A DNA stretch of 64,000 nt from Arthrobacter sp. Soil764 (GTDB lineage: Bacteria; Actinomycetota; Actinomycetes; Actinomycetales; Micrococcaceae), in contig NZ_LMSI01000019.1 of NCBI RefSeq assembly GCF_001428075.1, positions 302,255-366,254 on the forward strand. Reading direction: 5' to 3'. This document shows, piece after piece, positions 53,233-60,642 of the stretch. A program made the position numbers and the translations under genes. The notes under the pieces are model-generated. The model saw nothing but the letters and a program-made list of their open reading frames with translations. It was not told the DNA's origin and did not search any database. Every line of letters begins with the position of its first letter. The stretch's first letter is position 1.

Positions 53233-53262
53233 ATTATACGCGCGATATCCCGCCTGCACCAA
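53233..53262 (-). promoter_or_regulatory. Primary-sigma promoter candidate of rbpA
   Basis: On the minus strand TTGGTG (53257-53262) is followed after 18 bases by a perfect TATAAT (53233-53238). Both point toward rbpA, leaving a leader of about 150 nt. The -35 abuts the U-run of the SPFH terminator. Confidence 0.7.
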
Positions 53263-53300
53263 AACAGGGAGGGTTCCATGGCGACCCACGGAACCCTCCC
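53261..53300 (-). terminator. Terminator of the NfeD-SPFH operon
   Basis: An 11-bp perfect stem (53267-53277 with 53290-53300) on the minus strand is followed by GTTTT. It begins 17 bp past the SPFH stop and directly precedes the rbpA -35 box. Confidence 0.82.
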
Positions 53301-53316
53301 GGCATTCTTTGCTTAC

Positions 53317-54264
53317 CTAGGGCTGGCTGCGCTCACCTTGCACATCATCGAAAAGCCCACCTGCAGCGGGGGATTCCGCTCCCGCGCCGCCGAGGGCGTT
53401 TCCGATACCCTTCAGGGCTTCGCCAACTTCACTTGGGATGATCCACAGTTTGTTGGCCGAACCCTCGGCCAACTTGGGCAGGGTCTGCAGGTACTGGTAG
53501 GCCAGGAGTTTCTGGTCCGGGTTGCCCTTGTGGATCGCGTCGAAGACCTTCTGGATTGCCTGCGACTCACCATCCGCACGTAGGATGGCTGCCTTGGCCT
53601 CGCCCTCTGCCTTCAGGATGGCGGCCTGCCGCTGGCCCTCGGCGGTGAGGATGGCTGACTGCTTGGTTCCTTCGGCGGTGAGGATGGCTGCGCGGCGGTC
53701 ACGTTCGGCGCGCATCTGCTTCTCCATGGAATCCTGGATGGAGTGCGGGGGATCGATGGCCTTCAGTTCCACCCGGGAGACGCGGATGCCCCAACGGCCC
53801 GTCGCCTCATCGAGGACCCCGCGGAGCTGTCCGTTGATCTGGTCGCGGGAGGTGAGGGCTTCCTCCAGGTTCAGTCCACCCACCACGTTGCGGAGGGTAG
53901 TGGTGGTGAGCTGCTCCACGGCCTGGATGTAGTTGGCGATTTCGTAGGTGGCTGCCCGCGGGTCCGTGACCTGGAAGTAGACCACCGTGTCGATGGAGAC
54001 CACCAGGTTGTCCTCGGTGATGACCGGCTGCGGCGGAAAGGACACCACCTGTTCACGCAGGTCCAGGAGCGGCAGCAGCCGGTCCACGAACGGGATGAGG
54101 ATCGTCAGTCCGGGGTTGAGCGTCCGCTGGTACTTGCCGAGCCGTTCAACGACGCCGGCGCGGGCCTGCGGAATAATCCGGACGGACCGGACCAAAACTA
54201 TGATGACAAAGACGATCAGAACCACCAGCACGATGGCCAGTGCGGTTCCGCCTGCGTTTTCCAT
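53317..54264 (-). CDS. SPFH/band-7 domain membrane protein (stomatin-like)
   Basis: The 315-residue protein has an N-terminal transmembrane helix (L-A-I-V-L-V-V-L-I-V-F-V-I-I-V-L-V), then the SPFH domain with V-R-I-I-P-Q-A-R-A-G-V-V-E-R-L-G-K-Y, D-L-R-E-Q-V-V and V-E-Q-L-T-T-T-T-L-R-N-V-V-G. A helical Ala/Glu repeat region follows (A-I-L-T-A-E-G repeated three to four times). Such proteins oligomerise in membrane microdomains. The ATG at 54264 was chosen over an upstream frame. It is 22 bp after the NfeD gene, the usual partner. Confidence 0.93.
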   Translation of the reverse strand: MENAGGTALAIVLVVLIVFVIIVLVRSVRIIPQARAGVVERLGKYQRTLNPGLTILIPFVDRLLPLLDLREQVVSFPPQPVITEDNLVVSIDTVVYFQVTDPRAATYEIANYIQAVEQLTTTTLRNVVGGLNLEEALTSRDQINGQLRGVLDEATGRWGIRVSRVELKAIDPPHSIQDSMEKQMRAERDRRAAILTAEGTKQSAILTAEGQRQAAILKAEGEAKAAILRADGESQAIQKVFDAIHKGNPDQKLLAYQYLQTLPKLAEGSANKLWIIPSEVGEALKGIGNALGGAGAESPAAGGLFDDVQGERSQP

Positions 54265-54286
54265 ACAACTCCTTGTTCCCCAATTG

Positions 54287-54760
54287 TCAGGCTGTATCTG
54301 GACCGGTGACCGCCGGCGGCGGTACCGAAACCACTGCTGTTGCGCCATCGATGGCTGCCACCACCACCTTCTGGCCCGCGGGAAGGATCCCGGCCGCGGA
54401 GCGGGCGCTCCAAATATCGCCACCGATTTTCACCAGGCCCCCGTCGGAGGTCACGGCCTCCATCACCACGGCCGGCTCACCGATGAGCCGGTCCACGTTG
54501 GTTCGTTGCTCGGCCGGTCCCTTCTTCAGGTGGGCAAGAGCCACGGGCCGGACAAAGGCCACCATGAGCAGGGACACGACGCAGAAGATCACCACCTGCA
54601 GCCAGGGTTCTGCGCCGGCGAAGTCAGCGACCAGTGCGGCGAGCGATCCGCCGCCGAGCATGATGAAAAACAAGTCAAGGGTGATCATCTCGACCACTGC
54701 AAACGCCAGGAAAGCCGTGAGCCACAATGCCCACCAGTTTTCGCCAAGCCACTCGAACAT
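54287..54760 (-). CDS. NfeD family membrane protein
   Basis: The 157-residue protein has about three to four transmembrane helices (W-W-A-L-W-L-T-A-F-L-A-F-A-V-V-E-M). A C-terminal OB-fold domain follows with R-L-I-G-E-P-A-V-V-M-E-A-V, G-G-L-V-K-I-G-G-D-I-W-S-A-R and V-V-V-A-A-I-D-G-A-T, the short NfeD form. NfeD partners SPFH proteins, here encoded directly downstream. The ATG at 54760 was preferred over 54781 on family length. Confidence 0.9.
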   Translation of the reverse strand: MFEWLGENWWALWLTAFLAFAVVEMITLDLFFIMLGGGSLAALVADFAGAEPWLQVVIFCVVSLLMVAFVRPVALAHLKKGPAEQRTNVDRLIGEPAVVMEAVTSDGGLVKIGGDIWSARSAAGILPAGQKVVVAAIDGATAVVSVPPPAVTGPDTA

Positions 54761-54888
54761 CCTTGTTTCCCCCTTCGCCACGGGGGAGCCGCATCCGCGG
54801 GCCCGCCAGCAACTGTCCTTTCATCGTAGTCCGCGGACCTGCCCCGCGGGCCTGTTCACGCCGGCTCCGGGGGATAGTGGCCAAGTCG

Positions 54889-55770
54889 TTACGGGGCCGC
54901 ATTGCGCCTGGGCCTGAACACGAAGAGCCGGAACCTTGCCTCGGCTGTTACCGGCTCCCGGGAATCTTCGAGCCGGGCGGCAATCTGTCCCAGGTCCAGG
55001 TGGTGTCCGGCCGGTCCCATGAAGGCCAGGTCTGCGGCGGCGGTACGGGTCAGCTCCAGCGGGATGTCGACGTCGAAGGTGGCGTCCAGTTCGAAATGTT
55101 CCACCATCGCGCCGGCCAGGCGCTCGTCCTTGCCCTCCTCGATACCCAGCATCCCCGTAAGGCGGGCAATGTCCCCAAGGTGTCCAGGCCGTGGTGTCAC
55201 CACCACCAGCACGCCCTGGGGACGAAGGACCCGGGCAAACTCGGCAGGATTCCGCGGTGCGAAGACCACCGTGACGGCGTCCACCGAGTTCTCCGCCAAC
55301 GGGAACGGCTGCCAGATGTCCCAGACCAGGTTCAGGGCTTCAGGATTGAGCCGTGCAGCCCGGCGAAGGGCGAACTTGGAGATGTCCAGGCCGATTGGGG
55401 ACACCTCCCGCCCACTGGCCGCTGCGGCGTCGAGGATCCGCCGCAGATAGTGTCCGGTCCCGGTCCCCGAGTCCAGCACCACTGCACCTTCCTGCGGCAG
55501 GTTGGGCACGACGGCGTCGGCCACCGCCTGCGCCAGCGGAAGGTAGGTGCCGTTCCCCAGGAAGTTGAAGCGTGACGCCACCATCGCGGCACTGTCCGGC
55601 TCGAAGGGGCTGCCCCTGCCCACCAGGAGATTGAAATAGCCCTGCCGGGCGGCGTCGAAACTGTGGCCGTTTGGGCAAAGCAGGCGGGACTGGCGGGCAG
55701 CCGTTGCCGCGAGGTGTTCCAGCGGATGTGAGCAGACAGGGCAAAGGAGGGGGAGTTCCGCGGAAGGCAT
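54889..55770 (-). CDS. Putative 23S rRNA (guanine-N1)-methyltransferase, RlmA family
   Basis: The 293-residue protein starts with a zinc ribbon (L-L-C-P-V-C-S-H-P-L ... L-L-C-P-N-G-H-S-F-D), then A-R-Q-G-Y-F-N-L-L, typical of RlmA. The SAM domain has V-V-L-D-S-G-T-G-T-G-H-Y-L and F-A-P-R-N-P-A-E-F-A-R-V-L-R-P-Q-G. RlmA proteins methylate G745/G748 in the 23S rRNA; the position here is not determined. The ATG at 55770 was chosen. The frame continues upstream without a site. Confidence 0.88.
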   Translation of the reverse strand: MPSAELPLLCPVCSHPLEHLAATAARQSRLLCPNGHSFDAARQGYFNLLVGRGSPFEPDSAAMVASRFNFLGNGTYLPLAQAVADAVVPNLPQEGAVVLDSGTGTGHYLRRILDAAAASGREVSPIGLDISKFALRRAARLNPEALNLVWDIWQPFPLAENSVDAVTVVFAPRNPAEFARVLRPQGVLVVVTPRPGHLGDIARLTGMLGIEEGKDERLAGAMVEHFELDATFDVDIPLELTRTAAADLAFMGPAGHHLDLGQIAARLEDSREPVTAEARFRLFVFRPRRNAAP

Positions 55771-55840
55771 GGGAACCATTTTAGGGCGGCCGGGCTTCCC
55801 TTCCCTGTCCGCTGTCACTGCCTCCGGGGAACAGCGAAGG

Positions 55841-56521
55841 TCAGCCGAGCGATACGCCGGCCGGTCCGTCGTCGAAACCCAGCCCTTCCTGCGCCTTGCT
55901 GATGCCGGCTTCAGCCCAGTGCGCTGCATATTCGGCATTGCTGCTCAGGGACCGGAGCTGGGCGCGGTCCAGGTACAGGATCCCGTTGAGGTGGTCCGTC
56001 TCGTGCTGGACGATCCGTGCCTGCCACCCCGAGAACTCCCGCCGCTCCGCCGCGCCGTCGGGCGTCAGGTACTCCAGCAGCACGGCGTCCGGCCGCGCCA
56101 CCACCGCCTGGAGCCCGTTGACGGACAGGCAGCCCTCATAAAACGAGGCAAGTCCGGAACCCAGCGGCGTGTACCTGGGGTTGAGGATGGCGAGGAACTC
56201 CAGCGGGCTCCGGTTCCGCAGCACCGCGGCGTCCGGATCGACGTCGAACTGGTCTTCCAGCACGGCGAGCTGCAGGGGGATGCCCAGTTGCGGGGCGGCC
56301 AGGCCCACCCCAGGGGCCTCATGCATGACCTGCCGCATGACCCCGATCAGTCGTTCCAATTCGTTGGCGGAGAGCTGGCCGTCGAACGCGGCGGCACGCC
56401 GGCGGAGCGCGGGGTGCCCGGCCTGGACAATGGGCGGGAGGGACCCGGCGGACAGGATGCGCTCAACAATCTGACGGATTTCGCCGGTGCCGGCGGTTGT
56501 TGGGGGAACAGTCTGGGTCAT
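55841..56521 (-). CDS. def: Peptide deformylase
   Basis: The 226-residue protein has motif 1 G-V-G-L-A-A-P-Q-L-G, motif 2 E-G-C-L-S-V-N-G, and motif 3 Q-H-E-T-D-H-L-N-G, with Cys and two His as metal ligands and Glu as catalyst. It removes formyl from nascent proteins. It is longer than minimal deformylases, with about 30 extra N-terminal residues, as in actinobacterial paralogues. It may be one of two def genes. It lies 70 bp upstream of the RlmA-type gene on the same strand. Confidence 0.94.
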   Translation of the reverse strand: MTQTVPPTTAGTGEIRQIVERILSAGSLPPIVQAGHPALRRRAAAFDGQLSANELERLIGVMRQVMHEAPGVGLAAPQLGIPLQLAVLEDQFDVDPDAAVLRNRSPLEFLAILNPRYTPLGSGLASFYEGCLSVNGLQAVVARPDAVLLEYLTPDGAAERREFSGWQARIVQHETDHLNGILYLDRAQLRSLSSNAEYAAHWAEAGISKAQEGLGFDDGPAGVSLG

Positions 56522-56574
56522 GGGGACAGCCTACTGGCGGACAGGTTCAGGACCCTTGAGCTAGGGTCGACTGC

Positions 56575-56988
56575 ATGGCTGATGACTCTTTCCCGCCGGT
56601 TTCCCCGCTGGACCACGTCCTGGAATTCATCCGGGTCCTTGAGGCGGGCGGCGGAGCGGAGGATATCCGGCCGTTCCTGTCGGAATCGTTCGTGTTGACG
56701 GAGGCTCCGCACCTCCTGGCTCCCGAAGGTTCCACCCGGACGCTGGCGGGAGTGCTTGCCGGTGCAGACCAAAGCCGCGAGGTGGTGAAGGACCAGCAGT
56801 TCATCATCCGGCGGACCACCTGTGAGGGAGGCCGGGTGGTGGTGGAAGCAGACTGGTCGGCGACGGTGCTGATGGATCTGCGGTACTGGGACCGTGGCGA
56901 CACCCTCCAGGCCAGGACGTCCTCGGTGTTCGAGGTGCGTGACGGTGCCATCGTGAGCCAGGACAGTTACGACTGCTATTACCGGTAG
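56575..56988 (+). CDS. SnoaL-like/NTF2-fold protein
   Basis: The 137-residue protein has the NTF2-like pattern: D-H-V-L-E-F-I-R-V-L-E-A-G, then F-L-S-E-S-F-V-L-T-E-A-P-H-L-L-A, and C-terminal beta strands V-V-V-E-A-D-W-S-A-T-V and T-S-S-V-F-E-V-R-D-G-A-I-V-S-Q-D-S-Y-D-C-Y. It resembles nuclear-transport-factor-2 family enzymes and binding proteins. The specific role is unknown. It diverges from the deformylase gene. Confidence 0.8.
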   Translation: MADDSFPPVSPLDHVLEFIRVLEAGGGAEDIRPFLSESFVLTEAPHLLAPEGSTRTLAGVLAGADQSREVVKDQQFIIRRTTCEGGRVVVEADWSATVLMDLRYWDRGDTLQARTSSVFEVRDGAIVSQDSYDCYYR

Positions 56989-57016
56989 CCCTGCAACTGT
57001 GGGGCCGGACGTCAGG

Positions 57017-58189
57017 TTAGTGAGCCATCTGTTGCATGGTGAAGCGCCTGGCCGCCCACTGGTTCACCCTGGGGACGGCAGCGGCCGCGCCGATCGCGGC
57101 AGTGCGGACCCGAAGGAGCGGCCGGGGCAGCGGCCTGCCCAGCATCATGTTGATTTCGGCCTGCCGGCGGGATGCGGCCGCAGCCCGGCGCCGGCTCTTC
57201 TCGAACTCCCGGACCCTCGTTCCCGTGGATTCGCCCGCCAGCGCGGCACACATCACAGGGACCAGCTCCGCAGCGTCCAGCCAGCCCAGGTTCATGCCCT
57301 GCCCCCCAATGGGGCTGATCTCATGGGCCGCATCCCCCAGCAGCACAGTCCGCCCGGTCACCATCCGCCGGGCCGTCACCGCCCGGACGCTGAATGCGCT
57401 CAGCATGGAGTTGGTAGCCGAATCAGGCAGGAAGCCGGTCCGGCCGTGCACCAGTTCCGCCAGCTCCCGGGGTCCTGCTTCAGGTTGGGCCGGCCGCTCC
57501 AGCCGCACCACCCACCGGCGCACCCGGCCGGGCAGTGGAAAGGACTCGACGATCCCTTCCGGTTCGAGGAACAGGACGGCCTTGTCACCGTAGCCGCTGC
57601 CGTCGTCGAAATCCCCCATGAGGTAGTGGTCGGGGTACGCCTTGCGGTCCACTGGGACGCCCAGCGCGCCGCGAAGCAGTGACCGGGCTCCGTCTGCCGC
57701 CACCAGCAAGGCGGCGGTGGCGCTGCTGCCGTGGCTGCTTGGGATCGTGGCACCCGGGCTGGACCGGACCGTGATGGTGACCTTGTCGCCGTCGTCCATG
57801 GCTCCGGTGACGCTGGCACCCCTGATCAGCGCCCCGGGATCCAGGGCGCGGACACGGTCCTCCAGGAGTTCCTCGGTCCTGAACTGTGGCAGCGCCAGGA
57901 CGAAGGGATAGTGGTCCGATACGGCGTCGAACGCCATGGTTCCCACTGTTCTCCCGCTGCTGACCGCCATGCCCGTCCTGATGCGGACGCCTTCCTGGAC
58001 CAGGCCGGACGCAACCTGGATCCCGGCCAGTGCCTCCAGCGCCGGAGGATGGATGCCGATGGCGCGGGTATGCCGGTTCCGTGACCTCCGCTGTTCAAGA
58101 ACCTTTACTTTTACGCCTTCCTGCAGGAGCGCGGCAGCCAGGTACAGGCCCACGGGCCCGCCCCCGGCGATCAGGACATCGGCGTCCAC
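57017..58189 (-). CDS. FAD-dependent monooxygenase of the type III PKS cluster
   Basis: The 390-residue protein begins with V-L-I-A-G-G-G-P-V-G-L-Y-L-A (FAD-binding GxGxxG), has an internal D-G motif A-A-D-G-A-R-S-L-L-R and the G-D-A-A-H-E-I-S-P-I-G-G-Q-G-M-N-L-G segment of class A aromatic hydroxylases. It likely hydroxylates an aromatic intermediate such as an alkylresorcinol. It starts at GTG 58189, one base after the methyltransferase stop, so the genes are coupled. This is the third gene of the operon from 60125. Confidence 0.9.
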   Translation of the reverse strand: MDADVLIAGGGPVGLYLAAALLQEGVKVKVLEQRRSRNRHTRAIGIHPPALEALAGIQVASGLVQEGVRIRTGMAVSSGRTVGTMAFDAVSDHYPFVLALPQFRTEELLEDRVRALDPGALIRGASVTGAMDDGDKVTITVRSSPGATIPSSHGSSATAALLVAADGARSLLRGALGVPVDRKAYPDHYLMGDFDDGSGYGDKAVLFLEPEGIVESFPLPGRVRRWVVRLERPAQPEAGPRELAELVHGRTGFLPDSATNSMLSAFSVRAVTARRMVTGRTVLLGDAAHEISPIGGQGMNLGWLDAAELVPVMCAALAGESTGTRVREFEKSRRRAAAASRRQAEINMMLGRPLPRPLLRVRTAAIGAAAAVPRVNQWAARRFTMQQMAH

Positions 58190-58190
58190 G

Positions 58191-58886
58191 TCAGCCCCGA
58201 CGGTAGGTGAGGACCTGATGGAAGGCCGACGAACGCTCTACGGACCAGCCCGGGGGAGCGGCGGCCGCCAACTCGGCGGGCCTGTAGCTGCGCCGGATGG
58301 AGGTGAGGCCGTCCTCCCGGATGAAGGACTGCCGGAACGGCAGGGCGGCCACGCTGAAGAGGGCAAATGCGGCCGGGCTGCGGACCAGGTCGTTGTGCAG
58401 TACCTTCCTGGTTGCCAGGTTTTCCGAGTCCGCCAGGAGTTTCCGGAGCTCCTCCGCTCTCAGATGGTGCAGCACATGGTTGGAGATGACGACGTCGAAC
58501 CGGGCACCTTCGCTGACCAGGTCACCACTGTGCGCCTTGCGGAACTCGACGCCGGCCGTGGAGGGGCGCTGCCCGGCGAAAAGGTCTGCGCGGGGATCGG
58601 GATCAATGCCCGTGATGTGCAGCGCCTTCCCGTCCCGCGCCGCCCAGCGGGCCAGCATTACGGCCAGGTCACCACCGCCGCATCCGACGTCCAGCACCGT
58701 CAACGGGCGTTGGACGGGCGTGATCATGGGTCGAAGCTCCTTAGCGTACAGTTTCCGCCAGCCGGACAGCACACGGTTGATGACACCAAACTGCCGGTAC
58801 GTGTTGTCCAGGAGGCGGGCATCGCAGTCAGGGCGGTCCATCTGCTCGATGTCCGTCGTGGCGCGTTGGCGCAGCAGGAATCCCAT
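58191..58886 (-). CDS. Class I SAM-dependent methyltransferase of the type III PKS cluster
   Basis: The 231-residue protein has the SAM motif L-T-V-L-D-V-G-C-G-G-G-D and D-V-V-I-S-N-H-V-L-H-H-L. It resembles small-molecule methyltransferases. It is 15 bp after the polyketide synthase stop and is followed immediately by the monooxygenase, so methylation of an aromatic product is inferred. Streptomyces srsB is a methyltransferase in the same place, although its family may differ. Confidence 0.88.
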   Translation of the reverse strand: MGFLLRQRATTDIEQMDRPDCDARLLDNTYRQFGVINRVLSGWRKLYAKELRPMITPVQRPLTVLDVGCGGGDLAVMLARWAARDGKALHITGIDPDPRADLFAGQRPSTAGVEFRKAHSGDLVSEGARFDVVISNHVLHHLRAEELRKLLADSENLATRKVLHNDLVRSPAAFALFSVAALPFRQSFIREDGLTSIRRSYRPAELAAAAPPGWSVERSSAFHQVLTYRRG

Positions 58887-58901
58887 TCGGCGGAGCCTGC
58901 C

Positions 58902-60125
58902 TCAGGCTACGGGCGCTTCGGCGGCAGTCCGGCTTTGGAACACCGTCAGGTCACCCTCGGCCGCCTTGTCCTCCTGGCCGCCTGTTGCCTGCCGGAGCTT
59001 GGTGAACAGGCCGGTTTCCACCGTCAGGCCCGGGCCAAAGGCCATGGAACAGATGCGTTCGTCCCCGGCAGGTCCCTCCTGCAAGGGTTGCTCCAGGATG
59101 TGCTTGAGGACGAAAAGGACCGTGGCGCTGCTCATGTTGCCGTAGTTGCGGAGGATCTCCCGTGCGGGGACCAGCTGGACGTCGCTGAGGCCAAGCCTCG
59201 ACTGCACCTTGTCCAGGATGCTGCGGCCGCCGGGATGGATGGCCCAGTGGGGGATTGCCGTGTAGGGGAGCGCCGCCAGTTCCGGTTCCGTTTCGAGAAG
59301 GGGCTCCAGGGCGCCGACAATGTGGTCATCGATAATGTGGGGAACGTAGTTTCCGAGAATCATCTCGAAGCCGTTGTCGCCGATGTTCCATGCCATGGAA
59401 TCCTCACCGACAGGCGTCAGGACCGTCTCGAAGTGGTCCAGTTTCATCAGCGCGTTTTCTTCCGCACCTTGGCGCGCAGTCACGACGGCGGCGGCGGCAC
59501 CGTCGGCGAACAGCGCCGAGCCCATGATGGTGTCCGGGTCGTTGGAGGTGCGTACATGGAGGGAGCACAGCTCGGCGCAGACAACCAGGACGACGGCGTT
59601 GGGGTCAGCCTCGCAAAAGAGTTTCGCCGCACGCAGCGCTGGAAAGGCCGCGTAGCAGCCCATGAAGCCCAGGTGGTAGCGCTGGACTGCGGGGTTGAGG
59701 CCGAGTTCGCGGACCAGCTTGTAGTCGGGGCCAGGATTGAAGAAACCGGTGCAGGAGACCGTCACGAGGTGAGTTATGTCAAGTAAATCGAGTTCCGGGG
59801 CTGCCCGCAGGGCAGCGCGGGCGGCCTCCACGAACAGCTTGGTGGCCTCGCTGGCAAAGATATCGTTGCGCACTTTGGTGCTGGGGTTCAGTAGCAGCCC
59901 GGTTTCCTGGTCGTAGAACTGCGGGTTTTCCGAGCGGGACGTGTTGGTGAGTTCCTGCACGGCGGTGAACCTTGTCTCGATTGCTGCACCGTCAAAACAG
60001 GTATTGACCAGCCGTGAACCCAAACGGGTCAGTCCCGGCTGGGCCGCAAACACATCACGGGCTTCGGACTGGACGAGCTTTGTCCCCGGAACTGCAGTTT
60101 CAAGTGAGCGCACATAGACCGTCAT
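58902..60125 (-). CDS. Type III polyketide synthase (phenolic-lipid/alkylresorcinol type)
   Basis: The 407-residue protein starts M-T-V-Y-V-R-S-L-E-T. It has the chalcone-synthase-like triad: C125 in V-T-V-S-C-T-G-F, H297 in A-I-H-P-G-G-R and N330 in N-Y-G-N-M-S-S-A. G-F-M-G-C-Y-A-A-F and D-G-A-A-A-A-V-V are also typical. It extends an acyl starter with malonyl-CoA. Combination with methyltransferase and hydroxylase genes in the order PKS-MT-FMO resembles the srsABC phenolic-lipid operon of Streptomyces griseus; the product here is inferred. The ATG at 60125 was preferred to an upstream frame. Confidence 0.92.
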   Translation of the reverse strand: MTVYVRSLETAVPGTKLVQSEARDVFAAQPGLTRLGSRLVNTCFDGAAIETRFTAVQELTNTSRSENPQFYDQETGLLLNPSTKVRNDIFASEATKLFVEAARAALRAAPELDLLDITHLVTVSCTGFFNPGPDYKLVRELGLNPAVQRYHLGFMGCYAAFPALRAAKLFCEADPNAVVLVVCAELCSLHVRTSNDPDTIMGSALFADGAAAAVVTARQGAEENALMKLDHFETVLTPVGEDSMAWNIGDNGFEMILGNYVPHIIDDHIVGALEPLLETEPELAALPYTAIPHWAIHPGGRSILDKVQSRLGLSDVQLVPAREILRNYGNMSSATVLFVLKHILEQPLQEGPAGDERICSMAFGPGLTVETGLFTKLRQATGGQEDKAAEGDLTVFQSRTAAEAPVA

Positions 60126-60255
60126 TGGTTCATTCTTGACGGGCGCCAGAACAAAGACAATGGGTTTGCGGCTTTGACCAGCGCTTTTGCAGAGGCGTTT
60201 CCTGGTCACCGGGGCGGCTGGATGCGACCCCAACCCTAGGCCGCTCCAAAGAGCC

Positions 60256-60261
60256 GATAAT
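60256..60261 (+). promoter_or_regulatory. Possible -10 element of the repeat-containing frame
   Basis: GATAAT ends seven bases before the ATG at 60269, a spacing expected for a leaderless transcript. No convincing -35 is visible. Confidence 0.35.
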
Positions 60262-60268
60262 CTACATT

Positions 60269-60514
60269 ATGTCAAGTAGCAGTCTGCGTATTGCATCAGA
60301 TGAATCAATCGTCCCGATCCCCCGGATCGGCAAGGAGTTCTCTAACTCCGTTGAGATTGCGCGGAATTTGCAGCCAACTAGCAGTCTGCGTATTGCATCA
60401 GATGAATCAATCGTCCCGATCCCCCGGATCGGCAAGGAGTTCTCTAACTCCGTTGAGATTGCGCGGAATTTGCAGCCAGTCGGACTTGATGTACAGCTAG
60501 CCAGGCGCTCCTGA
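60269..60514 (+). CDS. Possible 81-residue frame made of a 34-codon duplication
   Basis: The ATG at 60269 opens a frame to TGA 60514, with no ribosome site but a -10-like GATAAT just upstream. The predicted peptide contains the same 34-residue unit twice (starting S-S-L-R-I-A-S-D-E-S and ending I-A-R-N-L-Q-P), plus a short basic end. No family is recognised. The duplication being exactly 34 codons keeps the frame, but it could be chance in a non-coding regulatory repeat. Base composition is more AT-rich than the neighbours. Confidence 0.35.
   Translation: MSSSSLRIASDESIVPIPRIGKEFSNSVEIARNLQPTSSLRIASDESIVPIPRIGKEFSNSVEIARNLQPVGLDVQLARRS
60277..60477. repeat. Tandem duplication, 102-bp unit, two copies
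   Basis: Copy one is 60277-60378 and copy two 60379-60477. They are essentially identical, indicating a recent duplication or an element kept by selection. Each unit contains the perfect inverted repeat CCGATCC-CCC-GGATCGG (60314-60330 and 60416-60432) and the word TGAATCA (60301-60307 and 60403-60409). It lies in the 517-bp space between the T3PKS start and the recombinase start. Confidence 0.92.
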
Positions 60515-60588
60515 CGGTTGCAACGCCCAACCTTAAAGCGGCCGAGACAAGCATCTGACCTGCGGTTTTGTGCTGATGATGCATTTAA

Positions 60589-60603
60589 TGAATCATTGAT
60601 TCA
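60589..60603. promoter_or_regulatory. Palindrome TGAATCATTGATTCA, candidate operator
   Basis: A perfect 7+1+7 palindrome is centred 46 bp before the recombinase start. Its half-site TGAATCA also occurs in each 102-bp repeat unit. It is a plausible binding site for the co-encoded HTH protein or for the recombinase. Confidence 0.5.
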
Positions 60604-60642
60604 GGATTTGAGCACAAACTTTGACGGATCTGTGGGGTGAGA

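Noticed and set aside
57936..59786. 616-codon plus-strand frame opposite the type III PKS operon
   Set aside because: It covers parts of three well-recognised minus-strand genes and encodes low-complexity Arg/Gly-rich sequence; a shadow frame.
60277..60477. Repeat pair as a CRISPR array
   Set aside because: There are only two adjoining 102-bp copies with no spacer between them and no cas genes.
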